Shown here: positions 1 to 12,255 of the stretch, piece by piece
How the letters are laid out: each line of letters starts with the position of its first letter
Position numbering within the stretch: position 1 is the stretch's first letter
Source: Diphasiastrum complanatum
Lineage: Eukaryota; Streptophyta; Lycopodiopsida; Lycopodiales; Lycopodiaceae
Assembly: GCA_029204225.1 (NCBI GenBank)
Contig: CM055106.1
Location: 44,647,313-44,711,312 of the forward strand
Direction: 5' to 3'
Length of the DNA: 64,000 nucleotides
Made by a program: the position numbers and the translations under genes
Notes under the pieces: generated by a model
Database searches by the model: none
What the model saw: the letters and a program-made list of their open reading frames with translations, nothing else
Told to the model about the DNA's origin: nothing

Positions 1-2384
1 TAACTTGGTTATCCTCTAAGAGAGAATATTTCTCAAAGAGTGCTATTTCATATCCAAAATCTCAACCGGAGACTACTCAAAGAATCTATTGCTAGCAAGA
101 ATTTCCTTCCTTGCATCAACCCACGGATCTAAGATCAAGTTGACTATATCCAGCAAGGAACAAGTTTCAACAAATCCCCATCTTGCAATAAAATTCCAAG
201 TTCTGACACAAATCAATCGGACTTGTTATCCGCCACTTTTCTACCGCAAGAGTACTTTCTAAATTTTCCTCCTTTAAATCTTCAAACCAGATATCTACTA
301 TAATCCATAAAGGATTTATGTAATATCTAAATATCCTATCGTTTCTGATTTATAAAATAGGTCCATCATCGATATAACAGATTCCTCCTTGAATCTTTGA
401 CCGATGCTTTTCCTTGATAATTTTCTTCTCTTCCTACTTCTCCCCCTTTTTAACAGGAAACGCCACGAGTTTCCAAGCGGTGCAGATCATTTGAGATTTG
501 CCTAGGAGAAGAGTCTAAGAAGAACGAAAATCTTGAAAGCCAAAGGAAGTGTTGCATCATTGTAAGCAAATAGCAATGATGTCCCAACACAGTGACTAAA
601 CCAGAGATCTTCTTTGTTACCAAGCTTGATAATTAACCCGTAAATCAGAAAAGAATTTCTTGAAGATTCAAGTAGAGAAAATAATTTAGAAAACAGTTTT
701 ATTAACCATTTCTGTGACATTGTGGGTAATCAACTTTCAAGAAATCACAAAAAATCGGGTTAATTAGAGTGTTAAGAAATTAACCAACATATTCTTTATA
801 AAGAAATAACTTATTGGGTTTCCGATTTTGTAAATTTGAGATATCCTAGAAAAGGGGTCATGACCAATATCTCAAATTTCCAACAAAACACCCGTTTTAT
901 GATCGATAGTATTTGGCATCTCTAAGATTTACGGCTATACTATGGTCATCTGATCCAGTTAGTTCCAGATCTTCATTTTGGAATCGCCTGCGTCCCATAC
1001 CACAGGTTCTTCCTCCACGAAGGCCTCCACTTCCTGATCAAAGTGTCAGAAAAAATAATACAAGTATATGAAGTTCTCGGGAATTTATAAAGAATTCCAA
1101 CTTTAACTCAAACAAACATTCTTTCGCCCCTTTTCACAATCTTTATGGTCACTGTAAGGTTCATGGTGACAGCTTTAGAAATGGGGAAGAATGAACCGGC
1201 TTTTTCTTGTTCTCAATCAACAAATAGTGTTGGTACGCCCTCAGCTTCAAGCACATCAAGAAACAACTATTTCGTTCCATTTTAGTCTTTCCATGTTAGG
1301 CTTTTGGGCCATTTTTAGCCGTGTTAGTTTTTGAAAAAACGACACCTTGGTCAAAAATATCCAAGAACTCCTGTTCTTGGTTGCCCACAATAGTTAATAA
1401 AGCGAATATATATTTTGTCAATTGTGAAAAAGTCTTACAGAATCCCCCACTAGGAATTCAGCCCAGTCATAGCTCTATGGATAGCATCCTCTCCCATGAG
1501 GAGGCTTACCAAAGTTAAAATCTGACGAAATTTCCTCGTTTTTATTCTGGGACGTTGTGTAAACTGACAAGCTCGCCCAACGATTTATCCAGTCATCGAC
1601 AACTTCCGGGCTTTACTCATCGAGAAATTTCCGGTTGTAAGCCCAAGTTGTAATCGTAATGGCTATTTATTGATTTAATAGATTTTGCATTCAATTTTTT
1701 TCTATTTATTGCTCAGATGAAATTCCAACACACTGTGGTTTAAAATTGAAACCATGTGTTTATTATATTCAGGGGGTCACCACTATCGAGCGATGCTGGA
1801 CAAATGTTCAATTGCCTCCCCTCCTAGGAATTTCACTCTATTTGTTTTGCAAAAGACAAACCGAAAAATTTGAAAAAATTTACGTTCGGTTAAATCATTA
1901 CGGGTACAATTTTCTTGATAAAGCACTTGCCCAGAAAACATATTAATGGACAATACCATGCTTATAAAATTTATACCATTGTTTTTGCAAAACGGATCCA
2001 TGCAACAAATATATGGAAAAAATGAAGGTATGCATTCAGAAACTATTACACTTCGCTACTTAAGCCATTACAATTCACCAAACACATTAACTGCATTTGC
2101 ATTTCTTTAGTCCAAAAATGACTAAAATGCTCATGGAAACTCAAAAAAACAAAAAAATCGAAAAAATTTTGCCTAAGGAAACCCCACCAGGCCCACCCCT
2201 CCTCCTTACCTACTCCGACTGACCAACTCGCACCTTCCAAAGTAACTTAAAGTTAACTAAAAGTTCACTAAGGAACCCCCCCCTCCCTCTTTAATTATCC
2301 CTCCACACTAGCCTCCTTCTGCTCGCACATCGGCCTCCTGCTACACGCGAGCAGAAAGAAGAGAGGCCCGAGCAGTCCGAACGC

Positions 2385-2386
<2 letters not shown>
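1..2386. other. Unassigned AT-rich sequence without a recognisable gene
   Basis: Only short chance reading frames (under 75 codons) are present on both strands and none shows a known motif. A perfect hairpin lies at 832-879. I see no LTR boundary, tRNA-like box or splice-framed exon. It may be decayed transposon sequence or intergenic DNA. Confidence 0.5.
832..879. repeat. Perfect 13-bp inverted repeat (hairpin)
   Basis: AAATTTGAGATAT at 832-844 is the exact reverse complement of the sequence at 867-879, with a 22-nt spacer. No target-site duplication or larger terminal repeat was seen, so it may be a chance palindrome or the core of a decayed foldback element. Confidence 0.6.

Positions 2387-2440
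<54 letters not shown>
2387..2440. repeat. (AG)27 microsatellite
   Basis: Uninterrupted AG dinucleotides. The long Ser-Leu or Arg-Glu reading frames across it are artefacts of the repeat. Confidence 0.98.
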
Positions 2441-2442
<2 letters not shown>

Positions 2443-3236
2443 AAGGTGGCCAGAAAACAGAAAGAAGTTGCTTTTCCCTTCCAACACAACAATTGCAGGT
2501 TTGGAATGGAGGGGCGCACTAGCTGGGCGCAGACCAGGAAAACAGGGTATATGCTGTCCATTTTTTGCCAGAAACCCTGATTTGCACGTTCCCATCCTTA
2601 TTTACAGAATAGGCTAAGTTGTAAACCATACCATCAGTTTGATAGCTTTACTGATTCATACAAGCCTGCAAATTCAGTTACTTGTCCAAAAAACCAGCAT
2701 AAATTTGTAAATTACCAAGAAACCACCATGCAATCCTGTAAGAAACCACCAACACTCATAGCCAGTGATTAGTCTTTTTTGTGCTTCTTTTTCTACTTTT
2801 TTCAAATTTGAAGCAAAATTGGTTCAATTAAAAGCAAAATACAACTAACAAAACCATCTAAACCAGTGTTTGAAAAACAAAAAGCCATAAAAACCAACAT
2901 TTTCTCTAATTGAACCCATTGCTATCATAAAAGTGCTCTTCATGAAGTAATTGGCAACATAAGTGATTCAAGAAAACTGAAATTCACTTCCTAAATACTT
3001 GTTTGAAGTGCTTAAAACATCGAATCGATTGTATACCTGGTAGAACACATACACACAATTGATTATACTTCAAAAAAGAAATTTACGGGAAGAGGAATTT
3101 GAATTTTCACCAATTGTTGCTTACTCCATTTTCTCAAAAGTATGTCGAAAATCTGTATCACACAACAAAAAAGTCCCCACACAATTCGAAATTCTATCTT
3201 GAACACACATCAATGGCAAAAACGTGCTCAGAATTG

Positions 3237-3790
3237 GCTCTGATACCAATATAAGGACCTCAATCCAAGGATCCTATTCTAAGCATGCCAAACACAAGCA
3301 ACACAAGGGAACCTGATGGTGGACAAACCAACCCAACCAACCTAGATCGAACGGATCTAGCCCCCAAGTTACGGATCAATCAATCAGAGAGGAATGAAGT
3401 ATCACACCAGCAGCATCCTGCTACCGGTCATGCTAACAAGCATACACTAGTGAGAGCCCAATAAATATACTTATACCCTCCAAGGCCCATGCACCACTAG
3501 TAGTGCACTGTGACACCTCACTGGACACCTCTGCAGCCTATCTGGGCCATGTCATCCAGTTTTCCAACGACTCACTGATAGACCCATACATATCCACCAT
3601 CAAGTGTTTAGGCCTACAACCATTCATTATGACCATGTAGACATAAGGACCCCAATTCCCTTATAGTCACAATTAACTTACAAGTTGTTGGTCTACCGGT
3701 CCCTAGCGTGGATACGCTAACTGAGACCAGTCATGGGCATGACATAGACCCCGGTAAGTGTGCGAACAAAAGTTGTAACAATACTTCCTT
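3237..3790 (-). mobile_element. LTR of a minus-strand LTR retrotransposon with primer-binding site
   Basis: At 3237-3248 the sequence is the reverse complement of TGGTATCAGAGC, the usual plant primer-binding site matching the 3' end of initiator Met tRNA. An LTR of about 530 bp follows at roughly 3250-3780 and ends in TAACA on the plus strand (TGTTA at the element's 5' edge). A purine-rich tract on the minus strand, like a polypurine tract, abuts it at 3781-3790. The body resembles the LTR at 21,227-21,710 (shared GATCTAGCCCCCAAG and similar ends), so both belong to one family. Leader-like noncoding sequence lies to the left (about 2,450-3,236). The superfamily is not certain; Ty3/gypsy is likelier. 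It is an old fossil. Confidence 0.6.
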
Positions 3791-5140
3791 TGGTGCCTAG
3801 AGCTAAAGCCAGACGTAGAGGTTACCAAAAACTAGAGAATATTTCAATCATCTGACAGGTTTTCTACGTAACATTGGAATATTAGTAATCTAGTCTGGAA
3901 AGGCTTGTGCCTCAACCTCATATCAATGAAACTTCGAGCAGTTTGCAACAAATCCAAAGCCTTTCATTCTTATTATGACTCACCAATCCCTCCACGTCGT
4001 TCTCAGTGGTCAATTTCATTCGGGGAGGGGAGGGGAGGTGTAGTGGGTTTCTTTCCTTGCCTAACCTGAATCCAAGATATAGTCAATCTAGCATCAAAGA
4101 GACAGAGTTAGTTGTCACGCGTAGGTTCGTTCTCATGAGAGCGATAATATAGTTTAGATTTTGACATGAATGGAGGATCTAACACTAAGCATTAACACTA
4201 CATCCATTAACCTTACTTCCATTAACCCTAGATCCACAACAATGATAGAAACTTACTCTTCTCTCTCTCCTTTTCTCTCTCACAAAAAGCATAAGAAATA
4301 GCAATCCCAATAATGATCAAATCCAACAATTAACAAATATAAAGGAAGCATGAGAAATGGAGAAAAAGAGAGAAAGAGCAAGGACATTCATCAATCCATT
4401 TCTAAAGAGAACCAATCTGCTTTATTGAAATGAGGAAATGAACATCAGGAGCAACTCGAGTTGGTCCCTTTTTATGGTAGAGAGAAGGACCCTGGCCTTT
4501 GAATCCTATTGGTCCAGTCTTTCCTCTATTTTTATTCAAATTTAAAAAAGTGTAAGAACCATCAAAATTGGAGGGAAACCCAACTTTATTCACTAACTTG
4601 ACATTTAGGCCCTGCGACATTAAAAGTCCCGCAAAAAGGCCTAAAGTCCTTTTATTAACTTTTAACTAATCAATCATATAACTATGTGGTCATCGGGTTG
4701 GACTTACACACGCAGGGTGTCAAATCCCTCTCACTTATTAAGTAGGGTTAGGGTTGCCTTGAGATCCGCAAACCCTCCAACAATATCCCCCACCAAAACT
4801 GGTGGCGGTCCCATGACACTTGCAATATGCAATTATTGGGGACTTTTATTGGCTTCAAGCCGAATCTTAATTAAATGATACTGCACCTTCTCCATAAAGT
4901 CAAGGCGTGCAGTATTGAAATCCAAGTTGTGTGGCAGAAAACAACAATGGGCTCCGGCAATCCACTTGGAAGTTGTCCATGAGGTGAAGCGAGATTCCCA
5001 AGAGCCTCCCATCATAGCCGCACGGAAATATAGTCAAGCAATCGGCAACTGATCTTTGATTTGCTCTGAGGTCATCGGCTTATTTGGATCGAATGCCAGG
5101 GTAGGAAGGCAATCGTCCCATTTGGTTGCCACTGACACCA
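3791..5140. other. Gene-free sequence, probably decayed transposon
   Basis: No convincing coding frame. A CT-rich stretch lies near 4,255-4,285 and a G-rich GGGGAGGGGAGGGGAGG run near 4,022. TAGGGTT occurs twice near 4,743, too short to be a telomeric array. The right part (about 4,800-5,140) may be the 3' flank of the minus-strand reading region that follows. Confidence 0.4.
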
Positions 5141-5146
5141 ACAGAG

Positions 5147-7717
5147 TTAGATCTTTAGCAAGCATTGCTGATTGTCACACCGTTGGATCCGGAGAGTGGA
5201 CATACTCTCTCTGATATGCTTGTAAGACACGGTGGAAGTCCACTGAAATGTTCCAGCTGTAAGGCTGATGGATGATTGGCCAATTGGGCGTATGGATGGT
5301 GATTTTGTCCATAGCCAATCCCAAATCTTTTCATTTATGTCTTCCGGCATTGGCACGTAATAAGGATCTACCCGCAACTGGCGAGGGCTGGTGACGTAAC
5401 TCCTAATTGATTCCGGAGTTTTTTCAAAAACCGTGATTCTCCATGCCGGCTGCTCTCCCAGTGCAGGTAGTCCAATTCTTTGCTGGCCTCGATCTCGGAG
5501 GTCTTAAATTTTAGAACCCATCCACCACGCGAGGACTCATGCGGATGTTGCTTTAAGAAGGTCTGGATCTGGTCCTTGACGTTGATGGTCCTTCTGAATA
5601 AATGGCTTGTCCTTGATGAGGATGGACCCGCTTGTACTACGGATATGGTTGGCGGTTGATCTGCTAGATCTAGAGCTCCCCCCTGGTCCATGCTCGAATC
5701 AACCCCTATATTTATTTGTACAGCTTCTTGGCGCGAAGGGGAGAATTGCGGCATGACCGGGACGGGGATTTGTGGTCCGGCTTCCAACACTTGAGCGACG
5801 GCTTTTTCATAGGCATTGATGGTCTCTTTTGCCTTTGCCAACTCGGTTGAAGCTACTCATTTGAACCTATCAAAGCGGCCTTGGAATCCCTGAAGGGCCA
5901 CTTTGTATGTTAACACTTTCTTGAATAAATACGCAATCTCCGTCAGTGTGACCGGATGATCGGGTATTTGCGTTTGTAGATAGGCATCACGCTCAAGGGT
6001 GGTCACATCCAATTCACCTTGAAGCTGTGTGTGATCTTGTTCGGCCATCTGTAATTGCCCCTTCAGCAGTTGCACCTGTTGCTTGGCATCTTGCACTGCC
6101 TTATGTACTTGATCCTGTGTGGTTATCAGGGCGTTTTACAAGGAGCTGATGTAGGTTTTCAAGCAATCAGCTTGTTGCTGAGCCAATTTCTTTTTGCTTT
6201 CAGTCTTTTCTTCATGTTTTTTGGCTATCTTTACCTCTCGATCCAGCTGGACAATTTTCTGGCTGATCAGAATATGTTCGGATCCTAGATCAGAGATCCT
6301 CAACTCCATTTTCTTCTTCTTATCCAACATAGACTGGATCACTTGCCCAAGGCTTTAAACTAACCCTAGAGCATCACCAGAATCGATGGTCATGGAGGTG
6401 GCAGCAGCAGGAGACCCTGATAGTACTGTCCTTGGTAGGCATGGAATAGGTGCCAAGGTCTCTTCTTCTTCAAAAGTATACTCTTCTTCAAACCCTTCAG
6501 GCACCGTGGCATCAAACTGTGTCGACCCGAAGTGTGGCTGGGCTACCCTGTGTGGGTGGTTGCTGACTGGCATCTTCAACACCAACAGTAGATTCATGGA
6601 TATGACCGAATCCTCTTCTAGGGGATTGGGGTTCAAAGGGCACTGGGCTCTAGGGCATTTCAAAGATTTCGGTGGCCCCAAGGGGGTCGGAATCATCACA
6701 TATCCATGAAGAACTGTGTGTTGGGTGAGGTTGTTTTGGTGTGCAGAGATGAGGCGGCCTGGGCAACTGTGATGGGAATGGTAGGCCCAATGGTCACAGA
6801 CTGTCCTTGTATGGGAGAAGAGGCGAGGGGAATGAGAAGTTCAGTGCGAACAGCAGCAGGGGGTGGAAGCGCAGCTGACGAGGTATGCCTAGTGCGACAT
6901 CGTGACATGGAAGGCGAGTCAAGAATTATGATCTCGCTGCGTGGACGACGATGACTATGAGAACTTGAGGCCTGATGAGATAACTCGGCCGGTGCTTCTT
7001 CATAAATCAAAAGCACAAAATCCAGGTGGAAGCCATGGATTCTGTTTTCCAGGTGAGAAGCGGCTAAGAGGGACAATAGAGAGCCAACGACAAACTGCTA
7101 CTTAGTATTGGACTTAATAGCTCGTTTGAGCTCTCCAGAAACAGTCTTGAACCAATTATATGCTTCAAGAGGGGCTTTGGCCAACTTGGTATGGGACTCC
7201 ACTATCTTGTGAAGGATTTGAGATGTGATGCGGTCTTTTCTGAGGTTGCCAACCATCATAAAATGATTCAACAACTGGGCAGCGACGTGGATGGAAGCCT
7301 CAGTGATGGCTTCCAGAAGGTAGCCATCATTAGTCCAGTGCAGATCGTTGGTGAAGTCAATGTATGGCTTGATGGCTTGTTTGGCGTGCTTGTGATTGGG
7401 TGAGGCTTGCATACCGGATGAGATTCCTATAGCCGCAAGTGCGGCCTCAATGACGTGCACCTTGTGTGTGGCTCATTGGAAGGTGATATAAAACTTGAAT
7501 TTCTCTTCCTTCCACGTACTGAAGGCAAGATTGATGAAATCAATATTGATGCATTCCGAAAAGGCTCTCTCATGAATACTCATTGTAGTGAGTAGAGGCT
7601 CCGCAAGGATCATTCACTGAGTGACCATGCTTGTGCTAGGAAGAATCATGATGTCCGTTGCAGATGGGACATCACGATGGATAGTATAGCACGGAGACTA
7701 AGAAGTATCGGTAGAAG
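5147..7717 (-). pseudogene. Broken coiled-coil reading region of unknown family
   Basis: A run of minus-strand reading frames (about 7,460-7,098, 7,076-6,696, 6,699-6,355, 6,342-6,136, 6,096-5,857, 5,841-5,368, 5,377-5,147) looks coding: low stop density over 2.5 kb, consistent composition and few overlaps. From the N-terminal side there is a helical region, a Ser/Pro-rich linker, two strongly charged Lys/Glu/Gln-rich heptad segments typical of coiled coil (about 6,340-5,860), and a C-terminal part ending near 5,147. No catalytic motif, zinc knuckle, protease or RT signature is visible. It is interrupted in several places. It may be an extra ORF of a large LTR element or a transposon-associated plant protein; a host pseudogene is possible. 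I do not recognise it. Confidence 0.5.
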
Positions 7718-7923
7718 ACATGATGATCAGAAAGGAATTATAAACGCGTGAAAGTGTATCAGAAGGCAATGTAGAAAATTTGGAAGGCTTTGGTTGCAAG
7801 AAAAATTCGCAAGAGCTTCGCTAGCACAAGTGAGGAATGAATCGAATTTAGCCAACTTATAGGTGAATTTGGTGGGTCCATTACACTGAATAGTAGTTTG
7901 GCTGATCAGTTCTGGATAAAAAT

Positions 7924-8886
7924 TTGCATAAGAAGATTGTGAAACAGTTTATCATTCGAGATGGGTTACTATTTCGGATTGGGAAAATTTGCGTATCTAG
8001 TAATGATGAGCTCAAATATAAAATTTTGTTTGAATGTCATAACATACCCTGTGCAGGACATCCTAGTATATACAAGACTCTGGACTTGGTTAAACAAGAA
8101 TTTTATTGGCCAAAGCTCAAGCCATATGTCGAGTCATATGTTGTTAAATGCAAGAACTATCAAGTAGCAAAGGTTGAACGCCATAAGGCTGGTGGTTTGT
8201 TGCATCCGTTAGATATCTTTGATAAGAAATGAGAAAGCATATTTATGGATTTTGTAGTTGGACTTCCAAAGACCCAACGGCCAAATGATTCTATTTGGGT
8301 TGTAGTGGACCGGTTAACTAAGTTAGCTGCATTCATACCAGTCAAGTCAACTATAAAGGCTTTTGAATTAGCCCAGATCTTTGTTGAGAGATTATTTCGG
8401 TTGTATTGTCTGCCCAGTGACATTGTTAGTGATAGAGATCCTAAGTTCACAGGTCACTTTTGGTCAGCAGTATTCTTTAAACTTGAAACTTCTTTGAGTT
8501 TAAGTTCTTCTAATCATCTTGAATCAGATGGCTAGACATAAAGGACTAATCAAACTATTGAAGATATTTTGAAAATGTATGTTTCTCATAGGCAATCTCA
8601 TTGGAAAGATTATGTCCCATTGGTTGAATTTGCATATAATAGTAGAAAGCGTTCTGCTACAGGTTATAGTCCTTTTATGCTTATGAACGGTTTTCAACCT
8701 AGATCTCCAGTAAATGTTGAGACGAAGTCTGTTAGGATCCAAAAGGTTGCTGATTTTTTACATAATATACAAGAAATGTTGCAAGTGGCTAAGGATAGTA
8801 TCCGTAGTGCTCAGGATAGAACTAAACGCTATACCAATCTTAAGAGATCTCTAAGAGATTTTAAAGTTGATGACTGGGTATATCTT
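7924..8886 (+). mobile_element. Ty3/gypsy pol fragment: integrase
   Basis: The plus strand encodes an integrase HHCC-type zinc-binding segment (CHNIPCAGHPS, then FYWPKLK, near 8,034-8,115). The integrase core follows (MDFVVGLPK and VVVDRLTK, with SDRDPKF, near 8,245-8,450), then the C-terminal part ending in a DWVYLR segment near 8,870. This order is standard for Ty3/gypsy. No gag, protease, RT or LTR is attached. It is broken in about two or three places and appears old. It abuts a different gypsy fragment on the same strand. Confidence 0.85.
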
Positions 8887-10480
8887 AGGACTCCAAAAAC
8901 AACGGCTCCCATACTCTGCTCACCAGATTACACGAAAGAATTCCATGTGCATACACACGCAAGTAAGTATGCCATTGGAGGTCTTCTTGCACAACCAAGC
9001 AAGTATGAGAAAGACTTTCCCATATGTTTCTTAAGCAGGCAACTGGTGTCTGCTGACGTAAACTATACAACTATTGAGAGAGAAGCATTGGCGATGGTCT
9101 ATGCAGTACAACAACTATGACATTATTTATTAGGCCAGACCTTTGCTTTCTACACAGACCATCAAGCCCTTTTATATATCGTTAATAAGTCCTGTAAGAT
9201 GGGACGCATAGCTCGATGGCTGCTGATTTTGGAGGAATTTAATTTCCGTGTAGTCGTTCGGAAAGGGACCCAACATTTCATGGCGGACCACCTTTCCAGA
9301 CTACCAAGTGTTGAAAAAGCAACTGTACCAGTCAACAATGATCTCCCTGATGCATGTCTTTTTCAGATCGATGCTACACCCTTATGGGCTGAGGAGATCA
9401 CTCAGTTCCTCACAACAAGCAGACTAAAAGAAGGTCTGAGTACAACAGAATTTTTTTTTTTTAGATAAAAGTAGCACCCTTTCAGTTAATAGCGAGACAA
9501 CTCTATAAAATGGGCATTGATGGCATTATTCGACGATGTGCTTATGAATCTGAGATACGACCGATAATATCTCAGGCTCATGAGGGCATTGGAGGTGGCC
9601 ACTTTTCTGCTGAAGCCATAGCGAAGAGCAGGATTGTGCTGGCCATCTTTGTTTAAGGACACGTTTGCTGTCATTAAAGCGTGTGATGTCTGTCAACGAG
9701 CAAAGAAAAATACCAAAGCAGACTTCACGCCACTGACACTCATTATAGAAGGTGAAGCCTTCCATAAGTGGGAGACTATGTTGGACCAATCAATCCAGCA
9801 GCAAAACACACCCAACCTCGCTACATCCTCATTGTCATAGATTACGCCACTAAGTGGGTTGAGGCTCGAAAAACGAAGGATGCCAACGCAAAAACAGTCG
9901 TACGTTTCCTTTACGAAAACATTATTACACGTTTTGGTTGTCCCATAGAACTAGTTAGTGATCCCGGCATGCATTTTTTACATGTTGTCATTGATAACCT
10001 CCTACGCCATTACCTGGTCTTTCACAAAAAAAGTACCCCATAGTATCTTTGGTGTAATGGCCAGGCTGAATCAACTAACAAGATGATCTGTAAAATTTTA
10101 ACCAAGATAGTTGAAACCAGTCGCTCTAATTGGAAAACGAAATTTTTCTCAGCTATCTGGGCTTACCGCACTACCCCGAAGAAAGCCACTGGGTGGATTA
10201 CACCTTTCCACTTAGTATATGGTCAAGAGGTGGTAATGCCCGTAGAATTCTTAGTACCTTCACTACGAGTTATGGAAACTTTTTGAACAGATCTATGTGA
10301 AAAGGCTTCAATAGAACAACAAGTCAAAACCAGACTATTTACGTTAGCCCCAGTTATGCGAGAAGAGACTAATATTTTATCACACACAACTAGTTAACAA
10401 ACGATGCCAAAAGGCCTGGTATGACCATCACCTGCGCCACAACCAACTTCCACACATATTCCATACCCCTCTGCACAGCC
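8887..10480 (+). mobile_element. Second Ty3/gypsy pol fragment: RNase H plus integrase
   Basis: The frame enters directly into the RT/RNase H region of another gypsy family (FHVHTHASKYAIGG, ALAMVYAVQQL, FYTDHQALLYIV). The connection segment, an integrase core (IVIDYATKWVEA, RFGCPIELVSD) and an integrase C-terminal region (WAYRTTPKKATG, VVMPVEFLVPSL) follow. These lie downstream of an integrase that already ended near 8,886, so two elements of different families are juxtaposed. A related copy in opposite orientation is at about 49,975-50,610. It is broken in several places, with no LTR seen. Confidence 0.85.
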
Positions 10481-10507
10481 ATTTTTGTCTCAAATAGAGC
10501 CACTCCG

Positions 10508-10666
10508 TCACATCTTGACCGGAGCCAATCCTTCACATCTCAACCGAAGTCCTTCTTCACATCTCAACTGAAGCCCTTTCATCTCAACCGAAGCCTTTTC
10601 ATCTCAACCAAAGCCCTTCCTTTCATCTCAACCAAAGCCCTTCTTTTCATCTCAACCAAAGCCCGT
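10508..10666. repeat. Degenerate minisatellite, 19-24 bp unit, about 7 copies
   Basis: Tandem units of the form CATCTCAACCRAAGCCCTT(CTTTT). Copies toward the right are more uniform. It sits just after the gypsy integrase C-terminus, possibly expanded from element sequence. Confidence 0.9.
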
Positions 10667-11455
10667 CTGATCATTTTTTCTGTAGCTTTATCAGAAAACC
10701 AGAAAAGATTCGCGGCTTGAGCATCAACACATTCGTAGTTGGGTGTTATTTTGGTTGTCAAACAAACATTTCATAAGTAACCAGTATTACTTTATAGCGT
10801 GTGTGGTGAAAATGATTTTCGAAACAACAATCTTCCTCTTTCGAATCGAATGAAAAGTGTTCTACAGATGAGATGTTATCAGAGTAGCACAAATGTCCTA
10901 CACTCTGGCTGATTAAGTTGTCAGCAAGTATTCGAGAGATGTTTGATGCATTTGTGTATGAACAGACAATTAGTTAATCTTATTCTTGAACTGTTGGGTT
11001 CTAGATAATAGTCCTCAACAACTAAAGTCCATTCAAGGTTAAACAACTCGAATAGCCCAAAAATATGTTAAAAACTTATATCTTCGTTACAAATAGAAAT
11101 ACAGATCTATGACTCAATTTTTCAGACAAGGACTACCATCTCAAATATATACATATTGTTTTGTAAATGATTGTGGAAGATTGTACCAAAGAAATACGTT
11201 ATTCGGGTGCCGAATATAAAGTAATCGAGCAGACGATTGAGATAGTTTAAGGAGAAGTCTTTAGGACAACTTTCCGAAAACAAAACAAGCGTATGTAATG
11301 AACTATTGCAACTGCCTAACCAGAGAGTGATTTAAGAAATGCATAAGAGATTGCTAGTAGACTCAAGATCACTCACAATTAGTAGTTAGAGAGTAGAGAT
11401 CAGAAAATATAATCTTCATTACTCTATTCACTTCTTCAATCTCTCACAAGTACAT

Positions 11456-11520
<65 letters not shown>

Positions 11521-12170
11521 GCGTGAATCCCGCAATGCTTGTGTATTCCAATGGCACAATGGAAATTGTGTTCTAGGTTCGGCATGAAAATGAAACAACT
11601 GTTTTTTTAATTTTCTAGGCCCGGGAGGATATTCTGCCTCATCGGTTGACCCTTTCTCTATATTCCAAGAGACTGGGGTAAAAACCCTTCATTCATTCAC
11701 ACACACACTCCATTAGAAGTATCACTTGAAATGATTACATGCTACCAACATACAATCATAACCAATGTGTTCACTTACTAGCCACTCTTAACATTTGTGA
11801 TCACGAAACATATCTAAAACGAAGTATTAATCATTTGTGTCTATCCAACCCCAAAGCACCTCTTCATCATCCAAGGCCAGTTAACACAAAAAACGATGCA
11901 CACAAGCAACTTATACCCATACTGAAGGTGAAAATACAACTTTGATAGAAGCATGCCTCGTGGTGGCTACATAAACTCATACACAATGCCTTTTTGTGAC
12001 GATTTCTACTAAGCATTTATTGACTTCAAGAAAAACAGCTAGCATTTCGGATAGACAGAAATTTCGTTACTTGTAACAAGTTTAATATGTTTGCTATTCC
12101 TGAGACATAACCATGTCATTCCTCAAACACACGAGATGACACAAAATCACATTTGGGAAAAGGATACCTC
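10667..12170. other. Gene-free AT-rich stretch
   Basis: No coding frame with a recognisable motif. It contains only the CT microsatellite at 11,459-11,516 and AT-rich unique sequence. Confidence 0.5.
11459..11516. repeat. (CT)29 microsatellite
   Basis: Uninterrupted CT dinucleotides. Confidence 0.98.
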
Positions 12171-12177
12171 AGTACCG

Positions 12178-12255
12178 TGTTGGGATCGCGCTCAGTGGTA
12201 AGGGGAGTCTCGTAGCTGCATATTGCCATGGCTCGAGCTTGAGCTTTTCTCCTTC
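12178..12255 (+). repeat. Possible tRNA-derived SINE head
   Basis: An A-box-like GCTCAGTGGTAAG (near 12,190) is followed about 35 bp later by a B-box-like GGCTCGAGCTT, the spacing of an RNA polymerase III promoter in tRNA-derived SINEs. No cloverleaf can be drawn with confidence and no target duplication was found. Confidence 0.3.

Noticed and set aside
4741-4756. Interstitial telomere repeat
   Set aside because: Only two TAGGGTT units; too short to call.
12178-12255. Functional tRNA gene
   Set aside because: A- and B-box-like motifs exist, but no acceptor stem pairing or anticodon loop can be drawn.
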